A DNA stretch of 11,929 nt from Treponema sp. (GTDB lineage: Bacteria > Spirochaetota > Spirochaetia > Treponematales > Treponemataceae). The stretch covers positions 1 through 11,929 of the forward strand of contig JAFTEK010000178.1 of NCBI GenBank assembly GCA_017453705.1, in the 5' to 3' direction. This document shows, piece by piece, positions 1-7,047 of this stretch (position 1 is its first letter; every line of letters begins with the position of its first letter). Both the position numbers and the translations under genes were made by a program. The notes beneath the pieces are model-generated. The model made no database searches and was not told the origin of the DNA. It saw only the letters and a program-made list of their open reading frames with translations.

Positions 1-1420
1 CCACATTGAACAGGATATTGGAATATATGTTTGAGGCAATAATAGACGGAATATAGTCATCAGAGTTCGCTGTCGGCCCCGCAAAAACCCTTATGGCATA
101 TCCTGTTCCCTGGGCAGAAGGATGGACAAGCAGCTCATCGCCCCCAACGATATTCACCGGCGGAACCTCGTGAGGGCTGTAAAGATTGTCCTTGTCAGCT
201 GACAGTTTGCCTATAGTCTTGTTCAACTCCTTCACAAGCTTGGACGAATTTACATTCCCGGAAGCAAACACAAAGATATTCCCTGCGTTCAGCACCTTCT
301 TATGCAGCTCCTGCATATTGGCTATCGTGATGTTGCCGATTGAGTCCGGGTTAACCGAAGTCTGCGTCTCAAAGGGATGGCCTTTGAAAATCGCCTTGTT
401 CATCTTGTAATCAAGAAGGGACTCCGGGTCGTTTAGCATAAACTGAACACTCTGAGAATAGCTTGTCATCTTCAGATTATACAGCTGCTCGTCAAAATCC
501 GGGTTAACAAAGCCGTCCGTCAGAACCGGAATCATATCGTAAAGGTAGCTATCTATGGTAGAAAGCGAGAGCGTGGAGCCTGCGATTTTGTTTCCGCTGC
601 TTATGGAAGACTGGTTGTAAAAGCTTATGGTCTTTCTTGTCGCATAATCGTAACCCTTGGAGCTGTCCGCCATCATGGAGAACAAGGCTCCCTCCAACCC
701 CGATGTCTCCGGTGTAAGCCTGTCCACCCCGCCCCTGACTGCAATCGTAACCGTAGACATACGGCTCTTTGCATCGCGCAGGACATAGACAGGAATTCCG
801 TTCTTGAGCTTAAGCTTGTCCACCTTGCGGCTTGAGGAAAGCTTGTAAGAGCCTTTCTTCTGCTCAGAAGGAATGTAAATATCCTGCTTGTCCGGCACAC
901 CGGTCGCAAAAGCAAGCTTTGCAGTGTGAGGGGCATAGCGGCTGTCCTTCCACCAGAAGGCGTTTTCCGCCGTTACAAGCTCATAACCTTTGGCTGTAAA
1001 TTCAGCCTTTGTCTTTTGGTATACAGCAGGATTGACCAAAAGCAGCACCAGAGGGTTCTTGCCAGTTATGTACTTGTCCACAAATTTCTGAACCTTATAC
1101 TGAGAGACGGCGGACATATTATGGTTGTATCCATAATAAAAGTCGGGTGTAGCCCTAAGCCAGGCACTCCTGACCTGGGACAAAACTCCTTCCGCAGTCT
1201 GTGTGGAAACAATGTCAGCATCGGAGAGCTTTCTTACAACATCGCTGACCTTTGCCGCCGTATAAAGGGAAGAATCCGATGCAATGGCAGGAAGAATCTC
1301 GCCCTGTATCTTGGAAACAAGCCTGTCCACACGGGACACAAGCTTTTTCTCAGGCTCCATCATAACAGCACCAAAAGAGAACATGCCCGTCGTCCTGGAG
1401 AAGGTACTTCCGCCCCAGAC
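1..1420 (-). pseudogene. C-terminal part of the interrupted M16 zinc protease, cut off by the window edge
   Basis: This continues, in the same reading frame, the M16 protease fragment that ends at the TAA at 1421-1423. I translated every codon from 1420 to 2 on the minus strand and found no further stop and no frameshift. The conceptual full protein therefore reaches at least residue 812 inside the window. Residues about 340-530 complete the first M16 half, starting VWGGSTFSRTTG. A second M16 repeat begins near residue 535 (KLKNGIPVYV). At its zinc-site position, near residues 573-592, it has TPETSGLEGALF instead of HxxEH, so this half is predicted to be non-catalytic, as is usual for the second half of two-domain pitrilysin-type proteases. 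The nearest ATG after the stop is at 1382-1384 (residue 352), with AGGA eight bases upstream, so reinitiation is conceivable. A fragment starting there would begin inside a domain and is unlikely to be a functional protease alone. The true C-terminus lies beyond base 1. Confidence 0.8.
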
Positions 1421-2437
1421 TTAGCTTGTATCAGGAATTTCAAGCTCCGAGTCAGCCACCAGGCTCTGGGCATAAGTGCCGTCCGGGTCTTCCATCAGCT
1501 GCTCCAGATAATCCCCGGCATAAATGTCAGAAAGGTCGTATTCCGCATCCGGGCCGCGGAAGAAAATCTCCACATCCGCAATCTGCTCCGTAACCTTGTC
1601 ATAAGGCATGATGGCGTATTTGACCTTGGAGAAGGGGCTGTCAGACTGCTTTGCAGGGGCGGAGGGAGCCTTGTTGCCGTTGTTGGTCCAGCTGCCCCAG
1701 ATTTTCTTTACAAGAGCCTGCACTTCCGCGCCCTTTATGTCACCGCCGACAAAGAGGGCTGCGTTGCATGGAATATAATACTTGCTCTGCATATCACGCA
1801 TCTGCTCAATTGTCGCGTTCCTAACCACTTCGGAAGACCCCGCAGGATCAGCATGATATGGAGCTTCAGGGAACAACCTGGTGCGGAGATAGTTGGAAAC
1901 AATAGTGCCGGGATCCGCCTGGCCGCCCTCTATCTCCGAGAGGACAACCTTCTTCTCGCTCTCAAACTCCTTGGGATCCATCAAGGGACTGCGGATAGCG
2001 GCATTCCAGAAGGCAAGCCCCCTCTCCAGCTGATCTTTGGGAATCGTAAAGAAGTAGTTCACGCAGTCCGCGCTGGTCGTACCATTCCAGCTGGTAACGC
2101 CCATATCGTTTATCGCTTTCTGCACGGAAGCAGCGTCCTTGTACAGCTCATTTCCCTTGAACATCATGTGCTCGTACAGGTGGAAAAGCCCCGCATTCTC
2201 CGGGGTCTGGGTAACACCACCGGCTCTGACAGCTATTTCTATATACACAAGGGGAACACTGTGGTTCTCGGAGGTAAAAACCGTAAGCCCATTATCCAGT
2301 GTAAAGGTATCAACATTTTTTTTTGCCTTTAGTATGGAACTAGCTACCTTCTTGCCGGCAGCCGAAAGAGGGGCGCAAACGAGCATTATGGAAGCCACTG
2401 TGATGAGAAAACTCTTTATGTGTGAACGTTTAAGCAT
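1421..2437 (-). CDS. Secreted M16 family zinc protease, N-terminal catalytic part, truncated by an in-frame stop
   Basis: The fragment is 338 residues long and begins with a Sec signal peptide (positive MLKRSHIK, hydrophobic core to about residue 23, likely cleavage near PLSA-A at 26-27), so the product is exported to the periplasm or envelope. The M16 domain starts near residue 44 (FTLDNGLTVFTSENHSVPLV). The inverted zinc motif HxxEH is HLYEH at 86-90, with Glu89 as the catalytic base. The third zinc ligand is probably Glu168 in VVLSEIEGG, with the family's second conserved Glu at 161. These residues are intact, so the zinc site should form. The fragment stops at residue 338 (EIPDTS), inside the first M16 C-domain, far short of the 800-1000 residues usual for two-domain family members. 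The lost residue is plausibly Tyr (TAT or TAC to TAA), which is an inference. The ATG at 2435-2437 is chosen because it gives a complete signal peptide; an AAAGG lies about 15 bases upstream, which is a weak ribosome site. A run of nine A bases covers codons 38-41. Confidence 0.85.
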   Translation of the reverse strand: MLKRSHIKSFLITVASIMLVCAPLSAAGKKVASSILKAKKNVDTFTLDNGLTVFTSENHSVPLVYIEIAVRAGGVTQTPENAGLFHLYEHMMFKGNELYKDAASVQKAINDMGVTSWNGTTSADCVNYFFTIPKDQLERGLAFWNAAIRSPLMDPKEFESEKKVVLSEIEGGQADPGTIVSNYLRTRLFPEAPYHADPAGSSEVVRNATIEQMRDMQSKYYIPCNAALFVGGDIKGAEVQALVKKIWGSWTNNGNKAPSAPAKQSDSPFSKVKYAIMPYDKVTEQIADVEIFFRGPDAEYDLSDIYAGDYLEQLMEDPDGTYAQSLVADSELEIPDTS

Positions 2438-2531
2438 GAAAAAAAGGATATACCTTTATGGAATAAAAAGCAATGGGCTAGCCTACAGCCCGCGCAAGAC
2501 AACTTGAACCGGCCGCAAAAGCAGAAATCCC

Positions 2532-2537
2532 TTGACA
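2532..2537 (+). promoter_or_regulatory. Possible -35 element (TTGACA) before the acetolactate synthase gene
   Basis: A perfect TTGACA lies in the 122-bp divergent spacer between the minus-strand protease and the plus-strand synthase. The match at the -10 is poor. With an 18-bp spacer the hexamer is AAAAAT (2556-2561), and the better-looking TAAAAT at 2548-2553 is only 10 bp away. If the 18-bp spacing is real, transcription would start close to 2568, next to the second in-frame ATG at 2569. The rest of the spacer (2438-2559) shows no convincing minus-strand promoter for the protease and no riboswitch-like fold that I can support. Confidence 0.25.
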
Positions 2538-2559
2538 AATGCCCCTGTAAAATGGAAAA

Positions 2560-4311
2560 ATGCTTCTTATGATAAAAGCAAGCGGATCACAGATAATCAT
2601 AAAGCTGCTGGAACTTGCCGGCATAAAGACCGTGGCGGGCATCCCAGGAGGCTCCATCCTGCCACTATACGATGAGCTAGCCCGCTCTTCCATACGACAC
2701 ATACTTGTAAGACAGGAACAGGCCGCGGGCTTCATCGCCCAGGGAATGGCACGTTCAACCGGAATCCCTGCCGTCTGCATGGCCACCAGCGGCCCCGGCG
2801 CAATGAACCTGCTGACCGCCATAGCCGATGCCAGATGCGACTCAGTTCCAATCATCGCGATTACCGGCCAGGTAAACACGGCTATGATAGGCACAGATGC
2901 CTTTCAGGAAGCGGACACATTCGGCCTTTCTTTCCCCATAACCAAGCACTCAATGATGGTAAAAGACGCAAAAGACCTTCTTACCGCCATCCCCCTTGCT
3001 TTTTCCATTGCAACAGGAGGCCGCCCCGGTCCCGTCCTAATCGACGTGCCGCGCGACGTGCAGCTACAGACAGTGGAATTTGACAGCTGGCCATCAATAA
3101 AAGCCTTTGGCGGCAAGGCGGCATCCCTCCCGCAGGTTCGTTACGCCACTTCCAAAGAACAAGTTCCTTCTATTATACAGCAGATGGCACAAGCACTTTC
3201 CCAGGCTAAAAAGCCCGTGCTCTACCTGGGCGGCGGCTGCAACAGCGCCAAGGCAGCGGAGGGAATAAACGACTTCCTTAAGGCATACGAAACAGCGGTC
3301 GTCACGAGCCTGATGGGAATAGGGGCGGTTCCCCGCAGCTACGAATTCAACTTCGGCATGGTGGGGATGCACGGCTCCTACGCGGCCAACCTTGCCATGC
3401 ACGACGCAGACCTGGTGCTGGCGGCCGGAGTCCGCTTTGACGACAGGGCTACCGGGGCAGTCTCCAAGTTCTGCCCAAACGCGACAATCCTGCACATAGA
3501 CATAGACGCCGCGGAAATCAACAAGATTCTCCCCGCGAGCATATCGCTGGTCATGGACTTGGAGGAAGCCTTCCCCATGCTCACAAAAGCGGTCAAAAAA
3601 CTCGCACAGACTGAAAAGTCCTCTCTCCGGGGCAGCTTCCTCGATTCCTTGAAAAAGACATACAAAGAGACGGAGAGCCTGATTCTAGGACGCAAGGCCA
3701 GCATAGCGGAAAACTCCATAAACCCGCGCGCCTTCATCCACGGACTGCCCGCCGCCGCCCAAAAGCAGGGAGTGAATCCCTCCGACATAATCGTTACCAC
3801 AGACGTAGGGCAGCACCAGATGTGGAGCGCCCAGTATTACCCGGTGGAACAGGCAAGGCAGTTCCTGACATCAGGCTCCCTCGGAACGATGGGCTTCGGC
3901 CTGCCCACGGCCATAGGAGCCGCGCTTGCAAATCCGGGAAAGCGTGTCGTATGCTTTTCGGGCGATGGCAGCATACTGATGAACATACAGGAACTCGCGA
4001 CACTTGCGGAGCTGGAGCTTGATGTCACAGTGATAGTCTTTAAGAACGGCTCTCTCGGCATGGTTCGCCAGCAGCAGGAATACCTCTTTGAAAAGAACTA
4101 CAGCGCGAGTGTGTTCGAGAAGGTGCCGGACTTCATCACGGTGGCAAAAGGTTTCGGCATAGACGCTGTGAATGTGGCGGATGACAAGGACTGGGCAGGC
4201 AGGGCATTTGCCAAAGGCCCCCACCTGGTCCAAGTGGACATATCAATGGACGAGAACGTCCTTCCATTCGTCTCAGCCGGACGAGCCAACATAGACGCAA
4301 TCCGCGATTAA
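2560..4311 (+). CDS. ilvB: Acetolactate synthase large subunit-type enzyme (TPP- and FAD-dependent)
   Basis: At 583 residues it matches the usual size of acetolactate (acetohydroxyacid) synthase catalytic subunits, which join two pyruvates (or pyruvate and 2-oxobutyrate) in the cytoplasm for valine, leucine and isoleucine synthesis. The N-terminal TPP domain has GIPGG (28-32), the catalytic Glu53 in RQEQAAGF, ATSGPGA (75-81) and TGQV...IGTDAFQE (102-117). The central domain has the FAD-region motif RFDDRATG (292-299). The C-terminal domain has DVGQHQMW (415-422), GSLGTMGFGLP (439-449) and the TPP/Mg2+ motif GDGS (468-471) with Asn496, then LGMVRQQQEY. No key residue is missing. The ATG at 2560 is preceded by GGAAAA; the ATG at 2569 (MIKASGSQ) is a reasonable alternative. 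No regulatory subunit gene (ilvN) and no ilvC or ilvD lies beside it. A catabolic role or a related TPP enzyme cannot be excluded, but the motifs fit the biosynthetic family well. Confidence 0.93.
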   Translation: MLLMIKASGSQIIIKLLELAGIKTVAGIPGGSILPLYDELARSSIRHILVRQEQAAGFIAQGMARSTGIPAVCMATSGPGAMNLLTAIADARCDSVPIIAITGQVNTAMIGTDAFQEADTFGLSFPITKHSMMVKDAKDLLTAIPLAFSIATGGRPGPVLIDVPRDVQLQTVEFDSWPSIKAFGGKAASLPQVRYATSKEQVPSIIQQMAQALSQAKKPVLYLGGGCNSAKAAEGINDFLKAYETAVVTSLMGIGAVPRSYEFNFGMVGMHGSYAANLAMHDADLVLAAGVRFDDRATGAVSKFCPNATILHIDIDAAEINKILPASISLVMDLEEAFPMLTKAVKKLAQTEKSSLRGSFLDSLKKTYKETESLILGRKASIAENSINPRAFIHGLPAAAQKQGVNPSDIIVTTDVGQHQMWSAQYYPVEQARQFLTSGSLGTMGFGLPTAIGAALANPGKRVVCFSGDGSILMNIQELATLAELELDVTVIVFKNGSLGMVRQQQEYLFEKNYSASVFEKVPDFITVAKGFGIDAVNVADDKDWAGRAFAKGPHLVQVDISMDENVLPFVSAGRANIDAIRD

Positions 4312-4331
4312 GAAATAATTAGGAAAGAATA

Positions 4332-5168
4332 ATGAAGTTCATATCCTGGAACATAGACTCACTCAACGCAGCACTGACAGGGGAATCCGAACGCTCAGGC
4401 CAGTCACGCGCAGTCCTGAAGACAATCGCGGACGAAAAGCCGGACTTCATCGCCATACAGGAAACCAAGCTCCCGGAATCAGGGCCTACAGCCGCCCACA
4501 AGGAAGCCCTGTCTGCTTTCTTCCCGGAATACGACAGCTCATGGACAAGCTCCCGCCCCCCCGCCAAAAAAGGCTACGCGGGCACAATGAGCCTGTGGCT
4601 CAAGGAACATCAGGCAAAAGCTGACTCTCCCGCTATAGCTGCTCCCGGAACGATGGACAGCGAGGGAAGAATTCTAACGCTGGAGACCGAAGGCTTTTTC
4701 TTTGTCAACGTATATACGCCCAACTCAGGTGACGGTCTTGTGCGGCTGGAGGACAGGCAGCAGTGGGACAGCCGCTTTATGTCATACATGAAGGATTTGG
4801 ACGCAAAAAAGCCAGTGATTGCCTGCGGAGACTTCAATGCAGCCCACCAGGAGATAGACCTTGCAAACCCGGACTCCAACCACTTTACGGCTGGCTTCAC
4901 CGATGAGGAGCGGCAGGGCTTCTCCAACCTGCTTGCAGCCGGTTTCACCGACAGCTTCCGCCTGCTGCACGGACAGGAAAAAGGGGCATACTCATGGTGG
5001 TCACAGCGTGTCAAGAGCAGCAAGATGAACAACGCAGGCTGGCGGATAGACTACTTTCTGGTCTCCAAAAGGCTTGACCAGTCCGTGAAAGCCTCCTCCA
5101 TGCTGGACTCAGGGGAGCGGCGCGACCACACCCCCATCATACTGGAACTGAACCTAGGGAAACACTGA
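4332..5168 (+). CDS. xth: Exodeoxyribonuclease III family AP endonuclease
   Basis: At 278 residues this is a full-length member of the Mg2+-dependent exonuclease III / AP endonuclease family. These enzymes cut DNA at abasic sites and remove blocked 3' ends in base-excision repair. Visible family motifs in order are FISWNID (3-9, Asn7), IQETK (42-46, metal-binding Glu44), KKGYAGT (79-85), DSEGR (109-113), VYTPNSG (127-133, active-site Tyr128), GDFNAAHQEIDL (166-177, Asp167 and Asn169), GWRIDYFLVS (236-245) and RRDHTPI (263-269, with the Asp265-His266 pair). In E. coli Xth the last motif is SDHCP; here Arg replaces Ser, which does not touch the catalytic pair. The start at 4332 has AGGA at 4321-4324 with a 7-base spacer, 20 bp after the synthase stop, so the two genes are probably co-transcribed although their functions are unrelated. 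The stop codon lies inside the first arm of a 16-bp perfect hairpin. Confidence 0.94.
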   Translation: MKFISWNIDSLNAALTGESERSGQSRAVLKTIADEKPDFIAIQETKLPESGPTAAHKEALSAFFPEYDSSWTSSRPPAKKGYAGTMSLWLKEHQAKADSPAIAAPGTMDSEGRILTLETEGFFFVNVYTPNSGDGLVRLEDRQQWDSRFMSYMKDLDAKKPVIACGDFNAAHQEIDLANPDSNHFTAGFTDEERQGFSNLLAAGFTDSFRLLHGQEKGAYSWWSQRVKSSKMNNAGWRIDYFLVSKRLDQSVKASSMLDSGERRDHTPIILELNLGKH

Positions 5169-5196
5169 ATAATCCGAATGCGGATTATTCAGTGTT
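5161..5196. terminator. Perfect 16-bp hairpin 1 overlapping the xth stop codon (probable terminator)
   Basis: The arms are AACACTGAATAATCCG (5161-5176) and its exact reverse complement (5181-5196), with a 4-base AATG loop. The xth TGA (5166-5168) is in the left arm. The loop-proximal pairs are C-G rich and the rest is mixed. No U tract follows on either strand (AACTCC on plus), so it is not a textbook intrinsic terminator. Its position at a convergent gene end makes termination or mRNA 3'-end protection the likeliest role. Confidence 0.7.
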
Positions 5197-5210
5197 AACT
5201 CCGAAATTCG

Positions 5211-5245
5211 CAAAGTTTCGTAACACAAAGAGTTACGAAACTTTG
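5211..5245. repeat. Perfect 14-bp inverted repeat 2 in the convergent junction
   Basis: The arms are CAAAGTTTCGTAAC (5211-5224) and its exact reverse complement (5232-5245), separated by a 7-base loop (ACAAAGA). It sits between two other perfect hairpins, 14 bp from the first and 3 bp from the third. No T run follows it. It could be part of a compound bidirectional terminator, or a dispersed palindromic element. Confidence 0.75.
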
Positions 5246-5248
5246 ACA

Positions 5249-5289
5249 GGAAACGCTGATTAATGTCTCCTATATTAATCAGCGTTTCC
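5249..5289. terminator. Perfect 16-bp hairpin 3 downstream of the minus-strand operon (probable terminator)
   Basis: The arms are GGAAACGCTGATTAAT (5249-5264) and its exact reverse complement (5274-5289), with a 9-base loop. For the minus-strand operon it lies 17 bp past the stop of the cyclic-nucleotide-binding gene (5307-5309), the position expected for a terminator. There is no U tract after it on the minus strand (TGTCAAAG). Confidence 0.7.
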
Positions 5290-5306
5290 CTAGGACTAGC
5301 CCAGCC

Positions 5307-5825
5307 CTAATTACCGGCTATCTCGTTGTAGAGAGCCTGATAGAGCATGGCCTTGTCCTTGTTTGTCTGGTTTATCGTGTTTATCATCCGCTGGGCCAGC
5401 TTGAGCATAACACGGTAGCCCAGCACAGTCTGCTTTTGGCATAGCTCGTGGAACTTCCTGCTCGTCAGGACAAGAACCTTGCACTCTTCAATCGCCGTGA
5501 CAGTCGCGCTCCTGGTATCATTGCTTATGAGGGCGGTCTCTCCAAAGAAGATGTTCATGCTGGCATTCAAGTCCGCAAGGGCTATGGAATCCCCCGCAGG
5601 GGTAGCCCGCGAGATATGCACGGAACCTGAGTACAGGATGTAGAACTCATCGCCGACCTCGCCTTCTTTTATTATGACCTGGCCGGGCTTGAATGTCTTT
5701 GTCCCAAGCCCCTCGTACAGCTGCAAGAGAATTTCCCTGTCCGAATCTTTGTCCGGGTCAAATCCCTCGAACAAGGGTATTTTGGTCAGCTTGGGCAGGA
5801 TGTCCTCAAAGTTCTTCTTTTCCAT
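5307..5825 (-). CDS. Free-standing cyclic nucleotide-binding domain protein (Crp-type, no DNA-binding domain)
   Basis: The 172 residues hold one Crp/CAP-type cyclic nucleotide-binding beta-barrel and little else. It starts with a short helical leader (1-40, LTKIPLFEGFD at 13-23). The barrel follows: FKPGQVIIKEGEVGDEFYILYSGSV (45-69), then the phosphate-binding cassette FGETALISNDTRSAT (94-108), which keeps the Glu and Arg that contact the cyclic phosphate and ribose. Helices follow to the C-terminus. No helix-turn-helix, kinase or cyclase domain follows, so it is not a transcription factor; its partner is probably another protein. It is the last gene of the operon, 12 bp after the second channel-like gene. 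Its ribosome site (GGGGAGG, 6 bases before the ATG) begins at that gene's stop, so the two are translationally close. I infer that it may confer cAMP or cGMP control on the neighbouring channel-like proteins, like a detached channel CNBD. The family call is sure; the ligand and the partner are not. Confidence 0.9.
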   Translation of the reverse strand: MEKKNFEDILPKLTKIPLFEGFDPDKDSDREILLQLYEGLGTKTFKPGQVIIKEGEVGDEFYILYSGSVHISRATPAGDSIALADLNASMNIFFGETALISNDTRSATVTAIEECKVLVLTSRKFHELCQKQTVLGYRVMLKLAQRMINTINQTNKDKAMLYQALYNEIAGN

Positions 5826-5837
5826 AATCCACCTCCC

Positions 5838-7028
5838 CTAGTTGGCCTTGCCGCGCACAAAAATCGCCTTGGAGTGCCTAGGTATGACATAGCCTGATGC
5901 AGGAGCCAGGATGGGCTCGTTGCTCTTGAGCTGCTTGACCTTCTGCAGGTTGTCGATAATCTTGCTTATGTCAGGGTTCTTCTGGGCTTCGCGCAAAGCC
6001 TCAGTCCGCCTGTGGTGGAAGTTCCCGGAGTTGAGCAGGATACCTATGAGCAGCCCGTGCTGCTCCTTCTTGTCAGCCTCGTAAGCCTTCAGGTCACCGT
6101 AGGTTTTACCAATGAAGGAGTCCGGTATGTCCCCTATGAGTATACCGGAAGTCGCGTCATTCCCGCTTATCAGCTTGCTTATGACATGGCTGTAGCCCTG
6201 CCCGCTACTGGCCGTCGCAAGAAGAGCCTGCTCATAGTCCTGCGTCAGGATTATCTCGTCACAGTGAGCCATCTTAAGGTGCTTCTCAAACTTGGGGCTC
6301 ATAAGCTCCGCCACGACATAAAGGCCGGGATTTATGTTCTCTATCGTAAGGACTGCAAGCACCGTGCGGGAGTCCACCTCCAGCTGCGAGTAGTCCTTTG
6401 ACTTGTCCGAGATGACAAGAACCCTCTCCGCATCCTTTATACACGCACGCCTGAGCGTGGACTCATCGGTGAAGTCCCCCGCGACATAGCTTATATCCTT
6501 GTAGCTGTCATGGCTCTTGAGCTGTTGCATCTGCTCCGGGGCTTCGTTTATCAGCACAATCATGTCCGTGCTTATTTCCGGGTTGGACTTGAGGACAGTC
6601 TTTAGAATCTTCTCAAAACCCGGCCTCCATCCGCAAATAATAAAATGTCCGCTCATATCTTTTATTGCCTTTAACCCCTTGTCTTTTTTTTCCTGAATAT
6701 CTACAAACAGGGCAGTGATGTTACCCCGTATGTAACTGAAGAAGAACGTGCCGGTAATCAGCAGGGTGATTGCGGCGGCACGTCCCGGCAGTGACTCGCA
6801 CACGTACTCAAAGTAACCCGCGAACACGGCGACGCACATGAAATAGAAAGTGTCAAACTTTGTCTCTATTCCGCTCCCTGTCTTGGTCTCCACGTTGTAG
6901 ACGACAATGGCCATCGATACAATCAAAAGGAGGATAGCCAGGTATGCGTATGTCGAAGGGCTTTTGAGCAGAACCTTGAGCGTATGCAGGAAGTGCTTCT
7001 GCTTTCCGTCTTTCTTTCTTTTGCTCAT
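5838..7028 (-). CDS. 2-TM ion-channel-like protein with RCK (TrkA-N/TrkA-C type) domain, non-canonical filter, copy B
   Basis: This 396-residue membrane protein is built like the calcium-gated potassium channel MthK. It has a basic N-terminus, TM1 (about 27-45), a pore-loop region (58-80), TM2 (about 83-108) and a cytoplasmic RCK domain from about 127 (GHFIICGWRPGFEK) with YVAGDFTDESTLRRA (181-195). A C-terminal RCK_C-like part extends to the end. The residues at the TVGYGD filter position are F69-A-G-Y-F-E74, so the second filter glycine is replaced by Phe and the Thr-Val pair by Phe-Ala. Compared with its neighbour at 7048-8145 it has about 35 extra, charged helical residues (about 336-370) inside the C-terminal domain. 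The open frame extends upstream to 7145, but that part overlaps the end of the previous gene. The ATG at 7026-7028 (MSKRKKDG, AAGGA 5 bases upstream) aligns with the paralogue and is preferred. Ion selectivity, or any conductance at all, is unknown. Confidence 0.88.
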   Translation of the reverse strand: MSKRKKDGKQKHFLHTLKVLLKSPSTYAYLAILLLIVSMAIVVYNVETKTGSGIETKFDTFYFMCVAVFAGYFEYVCESLPGRAAAITLLITGTFFFSYIRGNITALFVDIQEKKDKGLKAIKDMSGHFIICGWRPGFEKILKTVLKSNPEISTDMIVLINEAPEQMQQLKSHDSYKDISYVAGDFTDESTLRRACIKDAERVLVISDKSKDYSQLEVDSRTVLAVLTIENINPGLYVVAELMSPKFEKHLKMAHCDEIILTQDYEQALLATASSGQGYSHVISKLISGNDATSGILIGDIPDSFIGKTYGDLKAYEADKKEQHGLLIGILLNSGNFHHRRTEALREAQKNPDISKIIDNLQKVKQLKSNEPILAPASGYVIPRHSKAIFVRGKAN

Positions 7029-7047
7029 CTTATCCTTGCAGCCCCCC

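Noticed and set aside
1421..1423. Reassigned stop codon (selenocysteine or pyrrolysine) in the protease
   Set aside because: Those use TGA and TAG; this is TAA. Other genes in the window use TAA, TAG and TGA as normal stops.
926..2332. Long plus-strand open frame (468 codons) opposite the protease gene
   Set aside because: The minus strand here is clear M16 protease with signal peptide and zinc motif; the plus-strand translation has no recognisable domain and spans the protease stop codon by chance of codon use.
2532..2553. TTGACA with TAAAAT as a full promoter
   Set aside because: The spacing is 10 bp, too short for a sigma-70 promoter; only the TTGACA half is listed, at low confidence.
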